64,000 nucleotides of DNA from Straminergon stramineum (GCA_963920665.1 OY987266.1:3849001-3913000); one strand, 5' to 3'; numbered from the stretch's first letter, positions 12,156 to 26,165 are shown. Numbers and translations: made by a program. Notes: generated from the letters alone by a model not told the origin.

Positions 12156-13114
12156 TCCCTCATCGCCCAAGGCCCTAACAAGTTCAAAAATATCATTGCT
12201 TTTGAAGTGTTATAGATCTAAATGCTACTAAGGTATAGAGATTTCAACCATACAATCTTGTAGTGAATGTGGTGTTGACTATGTGAATCAAATTTGGAGT
12301 CATTTGGCAACATAGATTGCAAAATTATAATGTTTTAGTGTTAAAAAAAGGATGCTGAAATTTTCTTAGAAACACATTTGGAGGTGAAATTTGATTTCAA
12401 AACCTACTCAAATGAAAAAACTTTTAGCTATAAATTAATCCAAAACCAACATACAAACACATTGATTAAAAAAAATATCATTCAATTGACTCATTGTGTT
12501 TGCAAAATGGATTTAAAATGTCAAAATATAACAAGAAAAGTTGCAAGAAGCACATCAAAACCTGAACTTCCTACTAAAATGCTTTTGTCACTCATAACTT
12601 CTTGGATTGATATGAAATTTTAGCTACACAAATAAGACTAGTATGCACAAATTTTCCAAAAACAATTAGTCGAAAGAAGCATTGTATGAAGTAGAAACAA
12701 GTCACTGAAGTTCACTCTAATCCAAAAATGTCTAGATTTTGAACTTCGAATTGCTCCTCTAAAACAACTTGGATTGACATGAAAAATTTACTACAATAAC
12801 TAGACTTCAAGGGGAACATAATCCAACAAATTTGATTGAAAATGAACATTGGATGGAGGAGATACAAGCCCCCGAAGTAACAACCATCAAATGTAGTTTG
12901 GTGAACTTAAATTGAACTTGTGAACTTAAATTGACTTCCAAAACTCAATACATCTTGGATTGATCTAAAAATTTTACCACACAAACTAGAAGAAAGAGTG
13001 CAAATTTCCCAATAAGTTTTATTAAATTTGGACATCTAATGCAAAGGTTACAACACTTTGAATTGGACTTGAAACTATGTGAGGACACTTTTGGTCCCCT
13101 TTGGTGATGAGGGG
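12156..13114 (-). mobile_element. TTAA-type element, family C, copy 1 (959 bp)
   Basis: Ends are TCCCTCATCGCCCAAGG and CCTTTGGTGATGAGGGG, flanked by TTAA at 12152-12155 and 13115-13118. It is an inverted relative of 53767-54724, which is 958 bp long, and they share many internal blocks such as 'TTGATCTAAAAATTTTACCACACAAACTAGAAG'-type segments. There is no long reading frame, so it looks non-autonomous. Confidence 0.75.
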
Positions 13115-13202
13115 TTAAGCATCTTTTGCTATTGGGCATCCAAAAAAATGTGAAGAGTATTGCAGGGTGCAAGTCTTAACACACAATCACCTAGCAAATG
13201 GT

Positions 13203-13745
13203 GAGACATTAATTACCCCCCTTGAATAGGGGGGGCTATCAGTGGGGACAAGCTTGCATGCGTGGCTCGCTTTCTTGTTGACCCTTCCCAGTTCCCGTCA
13301 TTGCCTCTCACTCCTACCCTCCCATCCTTTAGCCTCCAGTCCATTACCCTCCTATAACTTGTTTAATAGAAGTTAATATATTGACTATATTACACAAGTT
13401 ATAGGATATACATGTTTCTTTTAAAGGTTGAAAGAATTTAATTGGGAGTTTGAAAAACTAACATGATGAAAACTCTATGGTTTGTTTGTTTTTATATTGT
13501 TGAGTTCAATTAAGTACCAACCTCTGATGCAAAAGGGAAGCGAGTGGAGGGAAGAGCATTCAAAACCACGATCTAGAGCAGCTAAGGGACGGGAGGCTGA
13601 TGGACTGGAGGTTGAGGGATACCTTAAGAGGGGGAGGGACGGGAGGGCAGGAGTGAGAGGCAATGACGAGAACCGAGAAGGGCCAACAAGAAAGCAAGCC
13701 ACGCAGGCAGGGCCCCCCTCTCGAGGGGGGGGTAATTAACGTCTC
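13203..13745. mobile_element. Foldback element with ~140-bp inverted repeats (543 bp)
   Basis: The left arm from GAGACATTAATTACCCCCC (13203) to about 13345 and the right arm from about 13590 to GGTAATTAACGTCTC (13745) are imperfect inverse copies. Shared blocks include GGCTTGCTTTCTTGTTG, GTCATTGCCTCTCACTCCT and CCTCCAGTCCAT. The loop is AT-rich and contains a further small inverted repeat, CCTATAACTTGT / ACAAGTTATAGG. Arms are GC-rich against an AT-rich surround. A short open frame on either strand is a by-product. The transposon class is unclear. Confidence 0.7.
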
Positions 13746-13978
13746 GCTTGCAGCAAAGATGAGTTCACCTTCCCAAAATAGCAAGTCTCACTCTCTAAAA
13801 ACAAGTGGAAAAAAACCCCACTAACCACAACCACAAACTTCTCAGTGAACAATCAAGTCTCACAACCACAAACTTCTCAATAGACAGTCAAATATCACTC
13901 GGGAGGTTGGTAGAAGCATCCACAGTCGAATAACAATCTAACCATAGACCTTACTGTATGTGTCCTCACCGTTCTTAA

Positions 13979-14220
13979 CCATGTGAAGACACAGCAACTT
14001 AAAAGTGACCAATGGAAGACAAAAAATTCTCCTTCGTACAACAGAAGTGCAAATGTTCTGCTTCGTTTTTAGTCTTGTTCTAACTTAGCCTTGTTTCCAG
14101 GCCTTGAAAGGTCCTCCACATTAGTTCGACCTCCGATGGATGATGTTGGGGTTTTTTAAGCAACTGGTTCACAGTTCCCAAAAGGGTGATTTCCACTGTG
14201 CACAGCCCGGAGCTCCAGGG
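13979..14220 (+). mobile_element. TTAA-flanked MITE, family T, copy 2 (242 bp)
   Basis: Starts after TTAA (13975-13978) and ends CTCCAGGG before TTAA (14221-14224). It shares 'GACCTCC.ATGGATGATGTTGG' and 'CCAAAAGGGTGATTTCCACTGTG' with the copies at 1482 and 50669. It lies just beyond the 14-3-3 downstream homology. Confidence 0.6.
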
Positions 14221-14224
14221 TTAA

Positions 14225-15185
14225 CTGAAGTGTACATATCCTGTACAACGTTACAGTCACTGGTGACACTGGTGTGACTGGTTAATCAGTGTTACACGCA
14301 ACAATAGGACAAATATATTTAGTATCAAACCAGTGTCGTAAAAACCAAGGAACCTCGCCCCCACTGTCACGCCCACCAACGTGCACAGGACAACTGACCG
14401 CAAGAAAGTCTGCTCAGGAAAGTCTTCAGCGACTTGAACCAAAGAAACTACATCATTCGACAGCTACAAAACGAGAAGACAGAACCTCGTTTGACTTTGC
14501 CCGCACTACAGACAACCCCCGAGGAAACCTGCAAGTAAACGACGATCTCACTGAAGTCTCGTGGCCACTTCTCCGAGAAGTACAAAACTCATTGCAAGTC
14601 CCATGCTCCAGTTCCACCGCTCAAACGAAATATCCCATTTTCAGTACCTTATACCTCTCAGAAGCGGAAGCTGGCCTCATAATAAATAACTCCGCCAAAT
14701 ATGAAACTCTAAAAGTCACGTGCACGTTTCACAGTAATTCATAGTTGATGGTGGTCCATATCTTCAAGGATTATGTATGAACAAAAGTCACAGAATGAAC
14801 CCCCGACACAAACATGCAGACCCCACAAACATATTGGGCAAGTGAAATGACTTATCGTGGAACAAAGAGTGAAATATAAAGAAAGATGCTGGACATGGTC
14901 ACAATTAAATGTACACCTCGTCTCCAACCCCGCAAGGATGGGACAACGAGGCGAATGTGACACATCAATCAGACGGGTTCTGCATCCTTTACACCCAAAA
15001 ACAGAAGATGCAAATGAGATATGAGAATTCACAGATTAACTATCTAGTAAAGATCATGCCAGTAGGCTCCATTATAAAAACAACCTACATAGGCAAGTGC
15101 TAAAGCTTCCCAGACCAACAACAACAGACCAACACCGATTTCATCTTCTCACTCAATTGCAGTGTCAATTTTGCTTGTCTAAATT
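14225..15185 (-). other. 3'UTR and downstream flank of the 14-3-3 gene, homologous to window positions 4-840
   Basis: About 14795-15185 is nearly identical (inverted) to window positions 4-380; about 14325-14795 is collinear but diverged. An in-frame open stretch at 14739-15032 is UTR, not a gene. The poly(A) site is not assigned. Confidence 0.65.
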
Positions 15186-16561
<1,376 letters not shown>

Positions 16562-16800
16562 TTTGGCTACGGACTGGGCTCAGCGGGACCGCTAACTCGG
16601 AGCTTGAAAAACGGCGGCCCAGACAGACCAAACCACTCCGCAGCAAGAAGAAACCAGCGATCTGGAAGCCCCCGAGACCCTTAGAAGAGCACGAAAACCC
16701 AAAGATCTGAAGGAGAATTGCACAGGAGAGGGAAGCAAGGGAAGGCTCCGAGAGAGATCACGGAGGAGGAGGGGGGGCCCTAGGGTTTGAAGGAAAGCCA
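16562..16800 (-). promoter_or_regulatory. 5' leader/promoter region of the 14-3-3 gene
   Basis: GC-rich sequence upstream of ATG 16561. It contains CTAGGGTTT on the plus strand (about 16779-16787), a telo-box-like motif seen at three other gene starts here. Open frames on both strands in this stretch have no recognisable domain and are treated as leader. Confidence 0.4.
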
Positions 16801-19479
16801 ATGGCGGGCAGGGAGAACTTTCTTCCTGGGCTGCCCCACCTGCCCGCAGCCAGACTCGCACCCCAAGTTGGCCTGGGCGAACTCCCGGTGGACACCTGGA
16901 AGGATGACAGCTCGCCAGAGGGGCCACAGGGGCCGGAGAAGGAAAGGTTTCGAAATATTCTGACAGGGGACGGACCTGGAGGCACTCAACGAACTGACAA
17001 CGTGGCACAACACTACAGTGAGTTAGTAAGTTATACATATTCAGCCGTGGTAGCAATAATTTCAAAGGAACTGAACCCTCAAAGTTTTGAGCGACCCAAA
17101 ACGAGGCGATCCATTTTTAGAAAGACCATTTCTGGACTTAGGAATGTGAAGAGTCACTTGAATTTGGGCTTAGTCTCAAGAGAATCGAAATAGCTATCAA
17201 GAGGTGGATTTAGATTTTGAAGAAGATTCACTATTGAATTTACAAAAAAATTTCAAGCATGGGTGGTGTGGGAGTTCTACGAAAGAGTCATCGGACGGGG
17301 GAACTCAAGCCAATGAGGTGGAGGCATTGTGTCCATGGGCAAGGAAGTCACAATTGTGCCATTCAATGGTGGTAAGGTTGGCACAGCCTTTAGGCTAAGA
17401 GAGAGGTGGTTGAAGACTTTTGGAGAAGTGATGTGCGGAAGGCTATACAAGGAACATCCCAAGAGAAATCCCTATGATGTGGAAGAGTAATGAAGTTGAC
17501 AATTATGACATATAGAATTCTAATGGATTTGTAGCCTATATCGTTCATGGCCCTTTTCCAATGAGTTGTTCAATAGTAGATTAGACCTGGAGTGGCACTG
17601 CATTCCCCCTTTTTTAACTTTGTCATGTCCGTGGTTACAAACAACTATTGGAATACGCATCTGATACTCAGATTTGAGTTGTTTTTCAATTTCTTTTTGG
17701 TCTAGTGTGACTTTACTTGTGTTCTTTTACTCTACTATATTCATTCTTGAATTTTGGCTCCAAATTTGTAATATTTTTCATTTATCTCATAATTTATGAA
17801 ATTTAACAATGAAGTGGTCACTATTGTTCTTGCATGACCATTTTGGTCCTAAAAACACAAGAGTTGTTTCTATGTATGTGGAACTTGGTTACTTTGAGAA
17901 TGGGCAAAGGATGCCAACTTTCTAAAATGTCATGTGCCCAAAAGAGCTAGTCAAAGCACAATTTTAACTTAACCAAAATATTTATTTCTTTGAAATATTA
18001 TTCACTTTTACGTTATAATCTTGCAATCTATGACTTTGATTGAAAGCAAACTTTAAAGAGAAGATAAAGACTTGGCTTCCTACAAGATCCTATGGTTAAT
18101 TTTGCTTGAAAATGACTCATCTTACTATGAGCTTCAACTCTTTGTATCTTATAAAACCAAGATCCAAAACACCTTGAAAATGGCTTAAATTTTTTAGGGT
18201 TAATATGTACTAGTGTGCTCTATGTTGTTGCTATAGTATAAGAAAAGTAAAAGAAAAGTATATTTTAATTTTTTAATTAAAGAAAACTTCAAACTTCAAT
18301 ATCTTTTGTATCGTGAGTTAAAAATGCCACAAAACAAAGTCTATGCACCCCTCTCTTGCAAAGGGCTTTTTGAAGGTACCAAGAATGCAACCAAGGGACA
18401 CACATTTTTGGAGATCTCATCGTAACAAACAAACAAAATAAAACAACCTAATTTAATGTATGGATTTTATGCCTGAATTTTTTTGATATTCTACCTTACT
18501 AAAGGTTGTCCAGATTAGTTAAGAAGTTTTGGCCATAACATGGTTATTTGAGGCAACCGGTGTGATGTTGGAGAAGATGAAGAGACGATAAAATAATGCC
18601 ATGAGAAATCTTTATCGGTTGTAGTATAATCATTGAGCAAAGAAGTCTTCCAAACAACTTCACAAATTGAAGTCCATTGGACAACTTCACAAGAGGAGAG
18701 CTTTGCAATGTGAAAGAAGAGGAGATGGAGAGACAACTAATGCTATTTGAAATAAAGGAAGCCTTGAGTTGCATAGTTGAGATATGCCACAATGAAAAAA
18801 CAAATAAATTAAGTTAAAATTCTTTGGAGGCCAAGTTTCTTGTCCAAGGGGGTGAGAAATAAAGAAATAATTTCTATTTGTAACAATTCCATGGAGATGG
18901 TCATCCACCAAAAGAACCACCAAAATAATATTTTACATGATTGTTTTGATAATACAAGCAAAAAGTAGCTCCCTTAGTAGACTTCTAGACAACATACAAT
19001 GAAATATCCTTAGTTCCTTTAGACAATAGCTACAAGTCTATTAGAAGATCATCCCCCCCCCCCCCCAATTTCAGTACCAAATTTGTTTTTTTCAAGTACA
19101 TAATGGTACTTAAGAAAATTGAGTTGGCAAGTGTGACAAAAATTAGGGGCCATATAATACAAGAGTTGCATACTTGGGATGCCAATACCATTTTCTTGAA
19201 GAAAACCAAACATGTATGCACAAAAAATTGAAATTTATATACACAATCGCAACAAAAGTTCTACGTAGTCTAATATAGAGTCTACCCTCTACAAGAAAGA
19301 GACATAGCTCCTATACTCTCGCCATAATTCTACCATGGGTCAACCTCTAAGTTAATTCTTAATCCAAGCCAACTCCTAAAAAATATTGGAATTCTTTTTC
19401 TCAATGTCACATGTACTAAGGTAGTAGATCCTATTTGCACCAATTGAGTACATTCATAGTTTGAAATATACACTATTAA
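16801..19479. other. Intergenic DNA, nothing recognised
   Basis: About 16800-17190 stays GC-richer, with an open frame on the plus strand (131 codons) that resembles no known family. Around 17200-17500 a short broken frame (for example VTIVPFNGGKVGTAF) could be old transposon debris but is not identifiable. A run of 14 C is at 19053-19066. Confidence 0.35.
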
Positions 19480-20403
19480 TACACTCCTAAAGTCCTTAGG
19501 TCTCTTTTTCATCACAAATTTCACTTGAAACTACCATTTCCATTGCAAAGTGCAAAACCCCCCTAGAAATTATGTATTTCACATATTTAACTATAGCATC
19601 TAACAATAGACTAGCAGAAAAATGTGTCAAAGAAATTTCAAAAACTGTGATGGTGTGGATAGCAAGGTATTGCATCTAAGGTGAAAAAATCTAATTCTTT
19701 TTGCACCTTGCTTGATAAATATCTTCTTAGCTTAAAATTTGAAGAAAATTCTTAGATTTTTACATTACCAATATTGAATTCAAAATTCTAACATGTTGAA
19801 AAATGGAATTAAAAGTCTAGGAATAAAAAATTAAAAAAATATACTTGATTTTTATTCTTCAAAAACTTCTTAGATAGAAGTAGGTACAAAATTGAAGAAA
19901 AACTAAATTATTAATCAATCTAAAATGGAATTGAAATACAATAATACCAATGGTAAGTTTGTTCTAACAAACAAATAAAACGCTACAAAAAAAATTGAAT
20001 TTTTTTGAAAATTGCATTCAAAAACAAATCTTTTAAGTTATATTTTCAAAAAAATGTTTAGATTGCCTAAAAATTAATATTTTCCATAACTTTTCCATCA
20101 ATAGTCAAAATACAATGAATCAAGTCTTTCCATGTAGACAATAATAATTTCTATGAGAGAAAAATTTTGATTTTGATTTTGATTTTTTGAATTTTTTTAT
20201 GTTGCCCTACAAACACAATTTTGTACTTAAGGTGGCATATTTTTGGCTTCCAAGCACCAATTCAAAACAAGAATTAGATTTCCAAGAAATGAATGTGTTT
20301 TCCTATCTTCAAAAAAAGTTTTAAAAATTCAAGACAAAAATTGAATTGTAGGAGCCTACATGAAATCCACTTTGTCCCTTGAGGGGATAACAAGACTTTA
20401 GGG
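19480..20403 (+). mobile_element. TTAA-type element, family F, copy 3 (~925 bp)
   Basis: Begins TTAATACACTCCTAAAGTCC and ends TTGAGGGGATAACAAGACTTTAGGG. It is collinear with copies at 4421 and 50895: 'ACTACCATTTCCATTGCAAAG', 'TAGATTGCAAG'-like and 'TGTCCCTTGAGGGGA' blocks recur in order. The left terminus has a short insertion between TTAA and the CTAAAG motif. Confidence 0.6.
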
Positions 20404-20874
20404 AATAAACAAATTTTGTGAAGAAGTGTCACCCTTTGAATCACAACTCGGGCATTAATGTGTTAAAATAATAAGGATATAGGTGTGAATAACCACTATT
20501 TTATAGGGGGTACGACTTTTTTTTTCACATGCTATCATTATGTAATTTTCTAATGGGGCCTATTATTCCATACCCTATGGTACTTTAAAGACTTCTAATG
20601 CCATTTTTGATACCCCGTATTACTTTGAATCCATTTATAATTTTTTGCCCCCATGTTTTTAAAATACCCTATCATTTGTTTGCACGTATGTTGCTACTCC
20701 AATTGCTCACTACCCTACCCCCCTAGAATCACAATCCTCTACCTAAGGATGCTACAAGAATTTGGAGACAAGGATGAAGCACTGTGTCTCCCCCAATTGA
20801 CACAACTAGTGTGACTTTTTAATCATGATACAAACATGTTGTCCCACCTTTTTAGGACAAATCAATATACCTTA
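20404..20874. other. Intergenic DNA, nothing recognised
   Basis: No gene or repeat supported before the Tourist-like element; TTA at 20872-20874 is its left target-site copy. Confidence 0.35.
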
Positions 20875-21209
20875 GGGCATCTTCAAATCTTCAATCCAAT
20901 GGGGATATTGGCCCTTCAAATTTATGTAGCTCTTCAAATTTTAAATTTTTTTCAAATCATTCATTTGTTTTTATGTCCTTAGATATGATTTGATTTGAAG
21001 ACACCTCAATAATATTTGTCATTTATCTTACTTTCAATAGGGTCTCCATTCATGGTCCAATGTCTAAATTTGAGTTTTCTTTTCCCTACTTAAAGAGATT
21101 TGTGATGCACTTCCAATGATAGTAATCACAAGCCGGTTCTATTTTTATACTATTCCAAAGTTAAAAATCAATTTGGAGGGTCAATATACCGGTTGGACTG
21201 AGGATGCCC
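20875..21209. mobile_element. Tourist-like (PIF/Harbinger-type) MITE (335 bp)
   Basis: The element starts GGGCATCTTCAAATC and ends GACTGAGGATGCCC, and both sides carry TTA (20872-20874, 21210-21212). GGGCATC-type ends with a TTA duplication are the PIF/Harbinger pattern. No coding capacity. Confidence 0.6.
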
Positions 21210-21212
21210 TTA

Positions 21213-22850
21213 GTTGGAGCGTAGTGCAGAACTGCCTGCAAGTGCCGAAGCGTCAGCCGAAACCGTCCTCCAACCGGGCTCTTGCCCCTTCCAACCCGTC
21301 CCACACATGCATATTATCCTGCGGGCAGCAGCAAGAATCCGACGGCCGTAAGCTTACCTTAGCAGAGCTCCAGGACTCCGCTGGGACCAGGCGCAAATAT
21401 TAGACTGTACAGTACAGTACTACCTGTAATAGAGTTCAGTTCCCCTCAATCAATATCCAGCTCTTCAGATGCCGTCGAAGGCTCGAACATCGATCTCCGC
21501 ACTCCCATCGTGCCTGCTTCAGAGATCGATCGCCGATCCAGCCAGATCGAGCCCAACTACAGGAAAGTACCTTAACTTAATATCAAGCTCATCATCAATT
21601 TTGGCCCGAGCTGAGCTGGTGGCTGCCCGGACCCCACCCACTCCCACCCGGCCACTCTCACCCCAAATCCCCAATCCCTAGCTCACAGAACTTATTAAAT
21701 AAGTTCATCAGGTAAGGTAAGGTAAGGTATTCTTGGTTGCCTGCAGCCAGCATGCAAAAGGCCCTGGCCCTCGATCGATCTTGCTGGAGACCGGCCAATC
21801 GTGCCGTACGTGGAACCCGAGTCTCCGCCGTAATCGGAGACGTCGCGACTGTTTTCTCCATTTCCTCTAGCTCGCGTCCTTTTCGATTCTGTGGAACGGA
21901 CAGGAAATGGTTCGTTGGCAATCGCCCAACAGTAAGTACCCACATGGCCACATGATTGGGGCTGTTACAGGACTGGACAGTACAGCTTACTCATCGATGT
22001 ACAGTCCACTAGCTCCAACGACAAAGGATAGGCCGGGATCTGGAACTTGGAATTCGATCGGTACAGTTGCAGCGTACACTCATCATCGGGAAGCGCTATG
22101 GCGTGGATTTTGAGAGTAAGCTGAAGTTAGGTTAAGCTAAGCTGAAGTTAAGCTTATTTGAGCATACGCCTCTCGATCCGTTGCTTTGCCAAATGGCGCA
22201 TTGCAGTGGAATCCAAGGGAGGAAACCAGGAGGAAGGTCCAGAGTCCTAATTTCGATGGGGACTCGTACACTCAGGTACATGTGGCAACCAGCTAGTCAT
22301 TTCAAAAAGAGAAACTCCGTTATAAACCATTCCTCTTGGTAAGCTGTATTCTATCTCTTCATTATATTAATTTCTTGAAGGCATCTTTCTTGAGATCGAT
22401 TATGCTACAGTAGGTAAGAGCATTGGCACCCTGCCGCGTTGGGCATGGCCGGAGCTTGTTATCGTGGGACCGGAGGGGAAATTAAGTGCGTCCCACCTTG
22501 ATATGACACTGTAAGCTTCCTCGCAGCCATGAATTTAATTCTTTGCAGGCTCTTGAAAACAAGCTCCGGCCATGCCACTGTTGATGACGGAGGGCCCCGG
22601 CCCAACGCCCGCGAGCGAATGTTCTGCAGTACGTATTTCACTTGAGAGTTGGTCCATCTCTCTTATTACCCAGGATTTTGAATATGGCTGTCCGAGGATT
22701 TGGATCGATCAGGTGGCTTCTACCGAGGCGTATTCAATTCATCGCAGCAGGGTGAGGCAGTTTATACAGTCGAGTTCAATAATCTTACAAATTTTGTTCC
22801 CATCCAGATTGAACAAGAAGTTCATGAACTTCTAGAAGCTTTGGCTTACT
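21213..22850. other. GC-richer island without a recognised gene
   Basis: Composition rises clearly above the surrounding AT-rich DNA, with short open frames on both strands but no family match. It holds an (AGGTA)-type microsatellite at about 21711-21730, alternating GTTAAGCT/GCTGAAG repeats at 22118-22152, and a perfect 19-bp inverted repeat at 22442-22460 and 22558-22576. It may be an unrecognised or decayed gene or a non-coding transcript. Confidence 0.4.
22442..22576. repeat. Perfect 19-bp inverted repeat, possible hairpin
   Basis: The left arm ends CCGGAGCTTGTT; the right arm begins AACAAGCTCCGG. All 19 positions pair across a 97-base loop. An outer GCGTTGGGC (22434) pairs with GCCCAACGC (22599) beyond an asymmetric gap. 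The size would suit a plant small-RNA precursor, but the arm matches no miRNA I know. Confidence 0.45.
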
Positions 22851-23976
22851 ACAAAATGGACAGATTTTGAAGCCGCAAATATGGTTGGAATCGAAGGGTC
22901 ATAGCAACAAACATTGATACTGAATTTTTGTCATGTAAGGAATGAAAGAACTTTCCTTTGCAATAAATTTCAAAGCATGATTTGCATGGACTTGAAATTT
23001 TGACTGGTTGCCTTGAGTGTAACTGTATTCCATATTTTTCAAAATTTTATAAAAAATCATTTCATATTTAAAATTCAATTTTGCTAATTTGTCACATTTT
23101 CAATTTTACAGGGGTGAATACTACAGAGTATCCCAAATTAATGGTCTACGACTGGAATTTCTATGGTATGTTTCAACAGTAGGTGGACATGTTCCTACCA
23201 AGGGGAGTATTATTCTTGTCCTTCATGTCCATGCAAATAGGGCTCCCTTGGGCACACACTTGTGAATATTGAAGATGGTTTAATTTCAAGCTTATTCTTT
23301 TGGTGAAGTCTCTTCACCATTAAGTCCTTTCCAATGGAAATTTTTTAGTTTCTTTGTAAATTTTTTTTATTCATATTTTTACAAATGAAAATGTTGAAGA
23401 ATGTATTTTTTTTTTGCAATTTTGCACTTTTCTAACTCTCCTACTTGGAGAATTTTTCTATATTTTCCTTCCTAAAATACCTTCTTCTTATGGATATATA
23501 CATTGGCCATATTTTTAATATTTAAAAATAAATCTAATTTTATAATACTCCTTCCAAAACTTGAAAACTATCAAAGTGAAATAAATTTGACAAGTCATTC
23601 TTGTAATCACTCCATCATGAAGAGTAATTAATCATAATTACAACTATATACATAAGAAATTCAAAATCATACGACAATTTGGATCTTTTCTATATAATAT
23701 CTACCATCTATTGTTGCCCCCCTTTGCTAAAAATTATAGCTTGCATTCTATTGGGCATATTAAAAATGAGCATTTGCAATTGTTGTAGAGATTACAAGTA
23801 GCCCATAGTACCTACAATAGTATTAAAACAATACTATGTGAAAATAAAGACGATTTGTCACAAAATAGATACAATGAGGTACAAATTAATGAAAAACAGA
23901 ACATAATAAGAGAAATAAAAGAATTGAAAATTTGTGAAGACTTGATGGTGATCAAATTTCACCAAAAGAATGAGGT
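22851..23976. other. AT-rich intergenic DNA, nothing recognised
   Basis: No gene or repeat supported. Confidence 0.35.
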
Positions 23977-23980
23977 TTAA

Positions 23981-24900
23981 CCCCTAAAGGACCATTGTCC
24001 CATTGGGAGACAAATGAGATTTCAGGCAGGTATTTACGGTCTCAATATTTGTCATGATTTTTTGAAGCTTTTTATGAAGATAGAAAAATTGATGAGCTTT
24101 GTGGGAATATAATTTTTTTTTCATTTGGTGCCCGGGAACAAAAGTTATGCCCAAATTAGCTCAAAACAAGGGAGAGGAGGCACAAAAAAAAAGTTTCAAA
24201 AATTTGAATTTTTTTATTATTTAAGTTTTTTCCCTTATAGATTATATTTTGTCTACATAGAAAGCTTTGATTCATTCCATTTGGATTTGTTATGAGAATG
24301 TTAAAGACAATCTTGTTTTTCCAACAATTAGAGCATCTTTCTAAGAAAATAACTTGTAGGATTCATTTCTAAATGCAATTTTTACAATTTAAAAAAAAAG
24401 GTCCATACGGTTTCATTTTCTGTCTAGAACAATCTCACCATTGGGATTAGTGCATTTTAATTCCATCATAAAAATATTAATAATTTAGATTTTCCTTCTA
24501 TCTTGTACCTACCTCTATTTAACAATTTCTTGAAGAAAAAAAATTAATTTTTTTTGTATTTTCTTTTTTTTCCTAGACTCTCAACTCAATTCTCTACCAT
24601 AAATATTTAAAGCTCAAAACTTTGTAGTGCAGAAACGTAAAGTTAAGAAGGTTCAAAGTCAAATAACATAGCCCCGCAATTTGTGGAAAAACTTGTTATC
24701 TTCACTTTAAATGCAGATATCTTGCAATCTTTGTGGTCAAAATTTCTGAAATTTTTTCCACACATTTTCATTCCAGTTAGGTGTAAGATCCTACAATTAG
24801 ATGTGCAAAAAATAAAATTTTCAATGTTTTTACACATAGCTGTAAAAATGGCAGTTTTGAGTGTGTTTTTTTGCATAAAAAGGCCTTGGTCCTTTAGGGG
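23981..24900 (-). mobile_element. TTAA-flanked element, family F, copy 4 (920 bp, intact ends)
   Basis: The best-preserved member of family F. It starts CCCCTAAAGGACCATTG and ends TTGGTCCTTTAGGGG, with TTAA on each side (23977-23980 and 24901-24904). The terminal inverted repeat is CCCCTAAAGGACCA, 14 of 14 bases. The interior is AT-rich with no reading frame for a transposase. It is inverted relative to copies at 4421, 19480 and 50895. Confidence 0.8.
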
Positions 24901-24939
24901 TTAAACCATGATTTTCAATGTTCAAAAGTTTGTGCTTTT

Positions 24940-26165
24940 GAAGGGAGCTCCACTTATACAAACATGGAAGAGATAAATAATGTATTTTCAAATGCCCATT
25001 GGTAGGAACATGCTTGATTACTATAGGAATAGACTACAAAAATTTCAACTCTAAATCATTGATTTTGGTTTCTCCCTAGTACTAAAAAAGTGTAAACTTC
25101 ATAGTGGAGTGACAAATTCACAAAATTGAATTTTAAATATAAAATGAATTTTGATTTATTTTTAAAAGGGGATACAATTACAATAGAGACATCTACCTCA
25201 GATAAAAGTTTCAAGTTTATCACGCTCATGCTTCAAAAATTATAAAGTTCATGAACTTTTTGCTAGTTGAATTTGGGTAGGAAGAAAGATTTACAAGATT
25301 ATTGGACCTGATTGTACAATGCTTGAGAAAGGACCTAGATTAGGCCTTTTGAAACTCCTGTTCCGTGCTAGTTATCTAGAGAAAAAGTATAGGCACTTTA
25401 AGAGAAGCCATCCTATTTGTATAACACTTCAATTGTGATCTATGGATCATTGCAAGAACGACTAACCATTTTTTGTAGCACTGGGCTTTTTGCCCATTGT
25501 ACTATGACGTGTTGGAAAAACATATTTAAAAATAAAATAAAATATAGATAATTAGTATAACAATAGAAATATCATATCACCAAAAATTGAGGTATAAGAA
25601 AAATGTGGGTCAAAAGTTTTTCACAAAATAGAGTGCCACAATTTTTATAGAAAATAGATACTTTGACGTTTTAATTTGTAAAAAATAGGGGAAAGAATTT
25701 TCAAAGAAACCCAAAATTGGCAATTGGGGAGGATTTCATAATGAAGAGATTTCACCAAAAAAATGAAAGAGAAACCATCTTCAATGTTCAAAATGAGTGT
25801 GCAGGGGCCCCCTATTTGCATGCATGTAGAAGACAAAAAAATTATTTTTTAAGTGCGCTTTGGTTGGCACATGCCCGCCTAGTATCATGCCTAGTATGGA
25901 AATAGTTCACAAAATTTTTATTTCTACATCATTAATTTTGGATACTCTACAGTACTAAAACCCTCTAACCCCCCCTAAACCCAAAAGTGTGACAAATTAG
26001 AAAAATTGAAATTTAATTACAATTTTTTTTTCAAAAATTTCTGAAAAAAAGGAATCTCATTATCACCAAGTTAGTCATCTTGAATAAAAATTTCAAGTAT
26101 ATGGGCTTCATGCTCCAAAAGTTATGGCCAATGACAACTCCATTACTTCAAATGTGACTCAAAAT
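24940..26165 (+). repeat. Two diverged tandem copies of dispersed repeat family J
   Basis: About 24940-25290 and 25495-26165 share ordered blocks (a TTGGTAGGAACATGC/TTGGTTGGCACATGC block, 'ACAAAATTTCAA/TTTCTA..TCATTGATTTTGG', 'AAAAATTTCAAGT.TAT'). Further relatives lie at about 27300-27800 and 61260-61760. Boundaries are approximate and no coding is seen. Confidence 0.4.

Noticed and set aside
14289..14744. 151-codon plus-strand frame
   Set aside because: It lies antisense to the diverged 14-3-3 downstream flank, is not maintained in the homologous stretch at 430-840, and has no domain.
21469..22113. Several overlapping frames on both strands in the GC-richer island
   Set aside because: No recognisable domain, no splice-consistent extension; reported only as an unexplained island.
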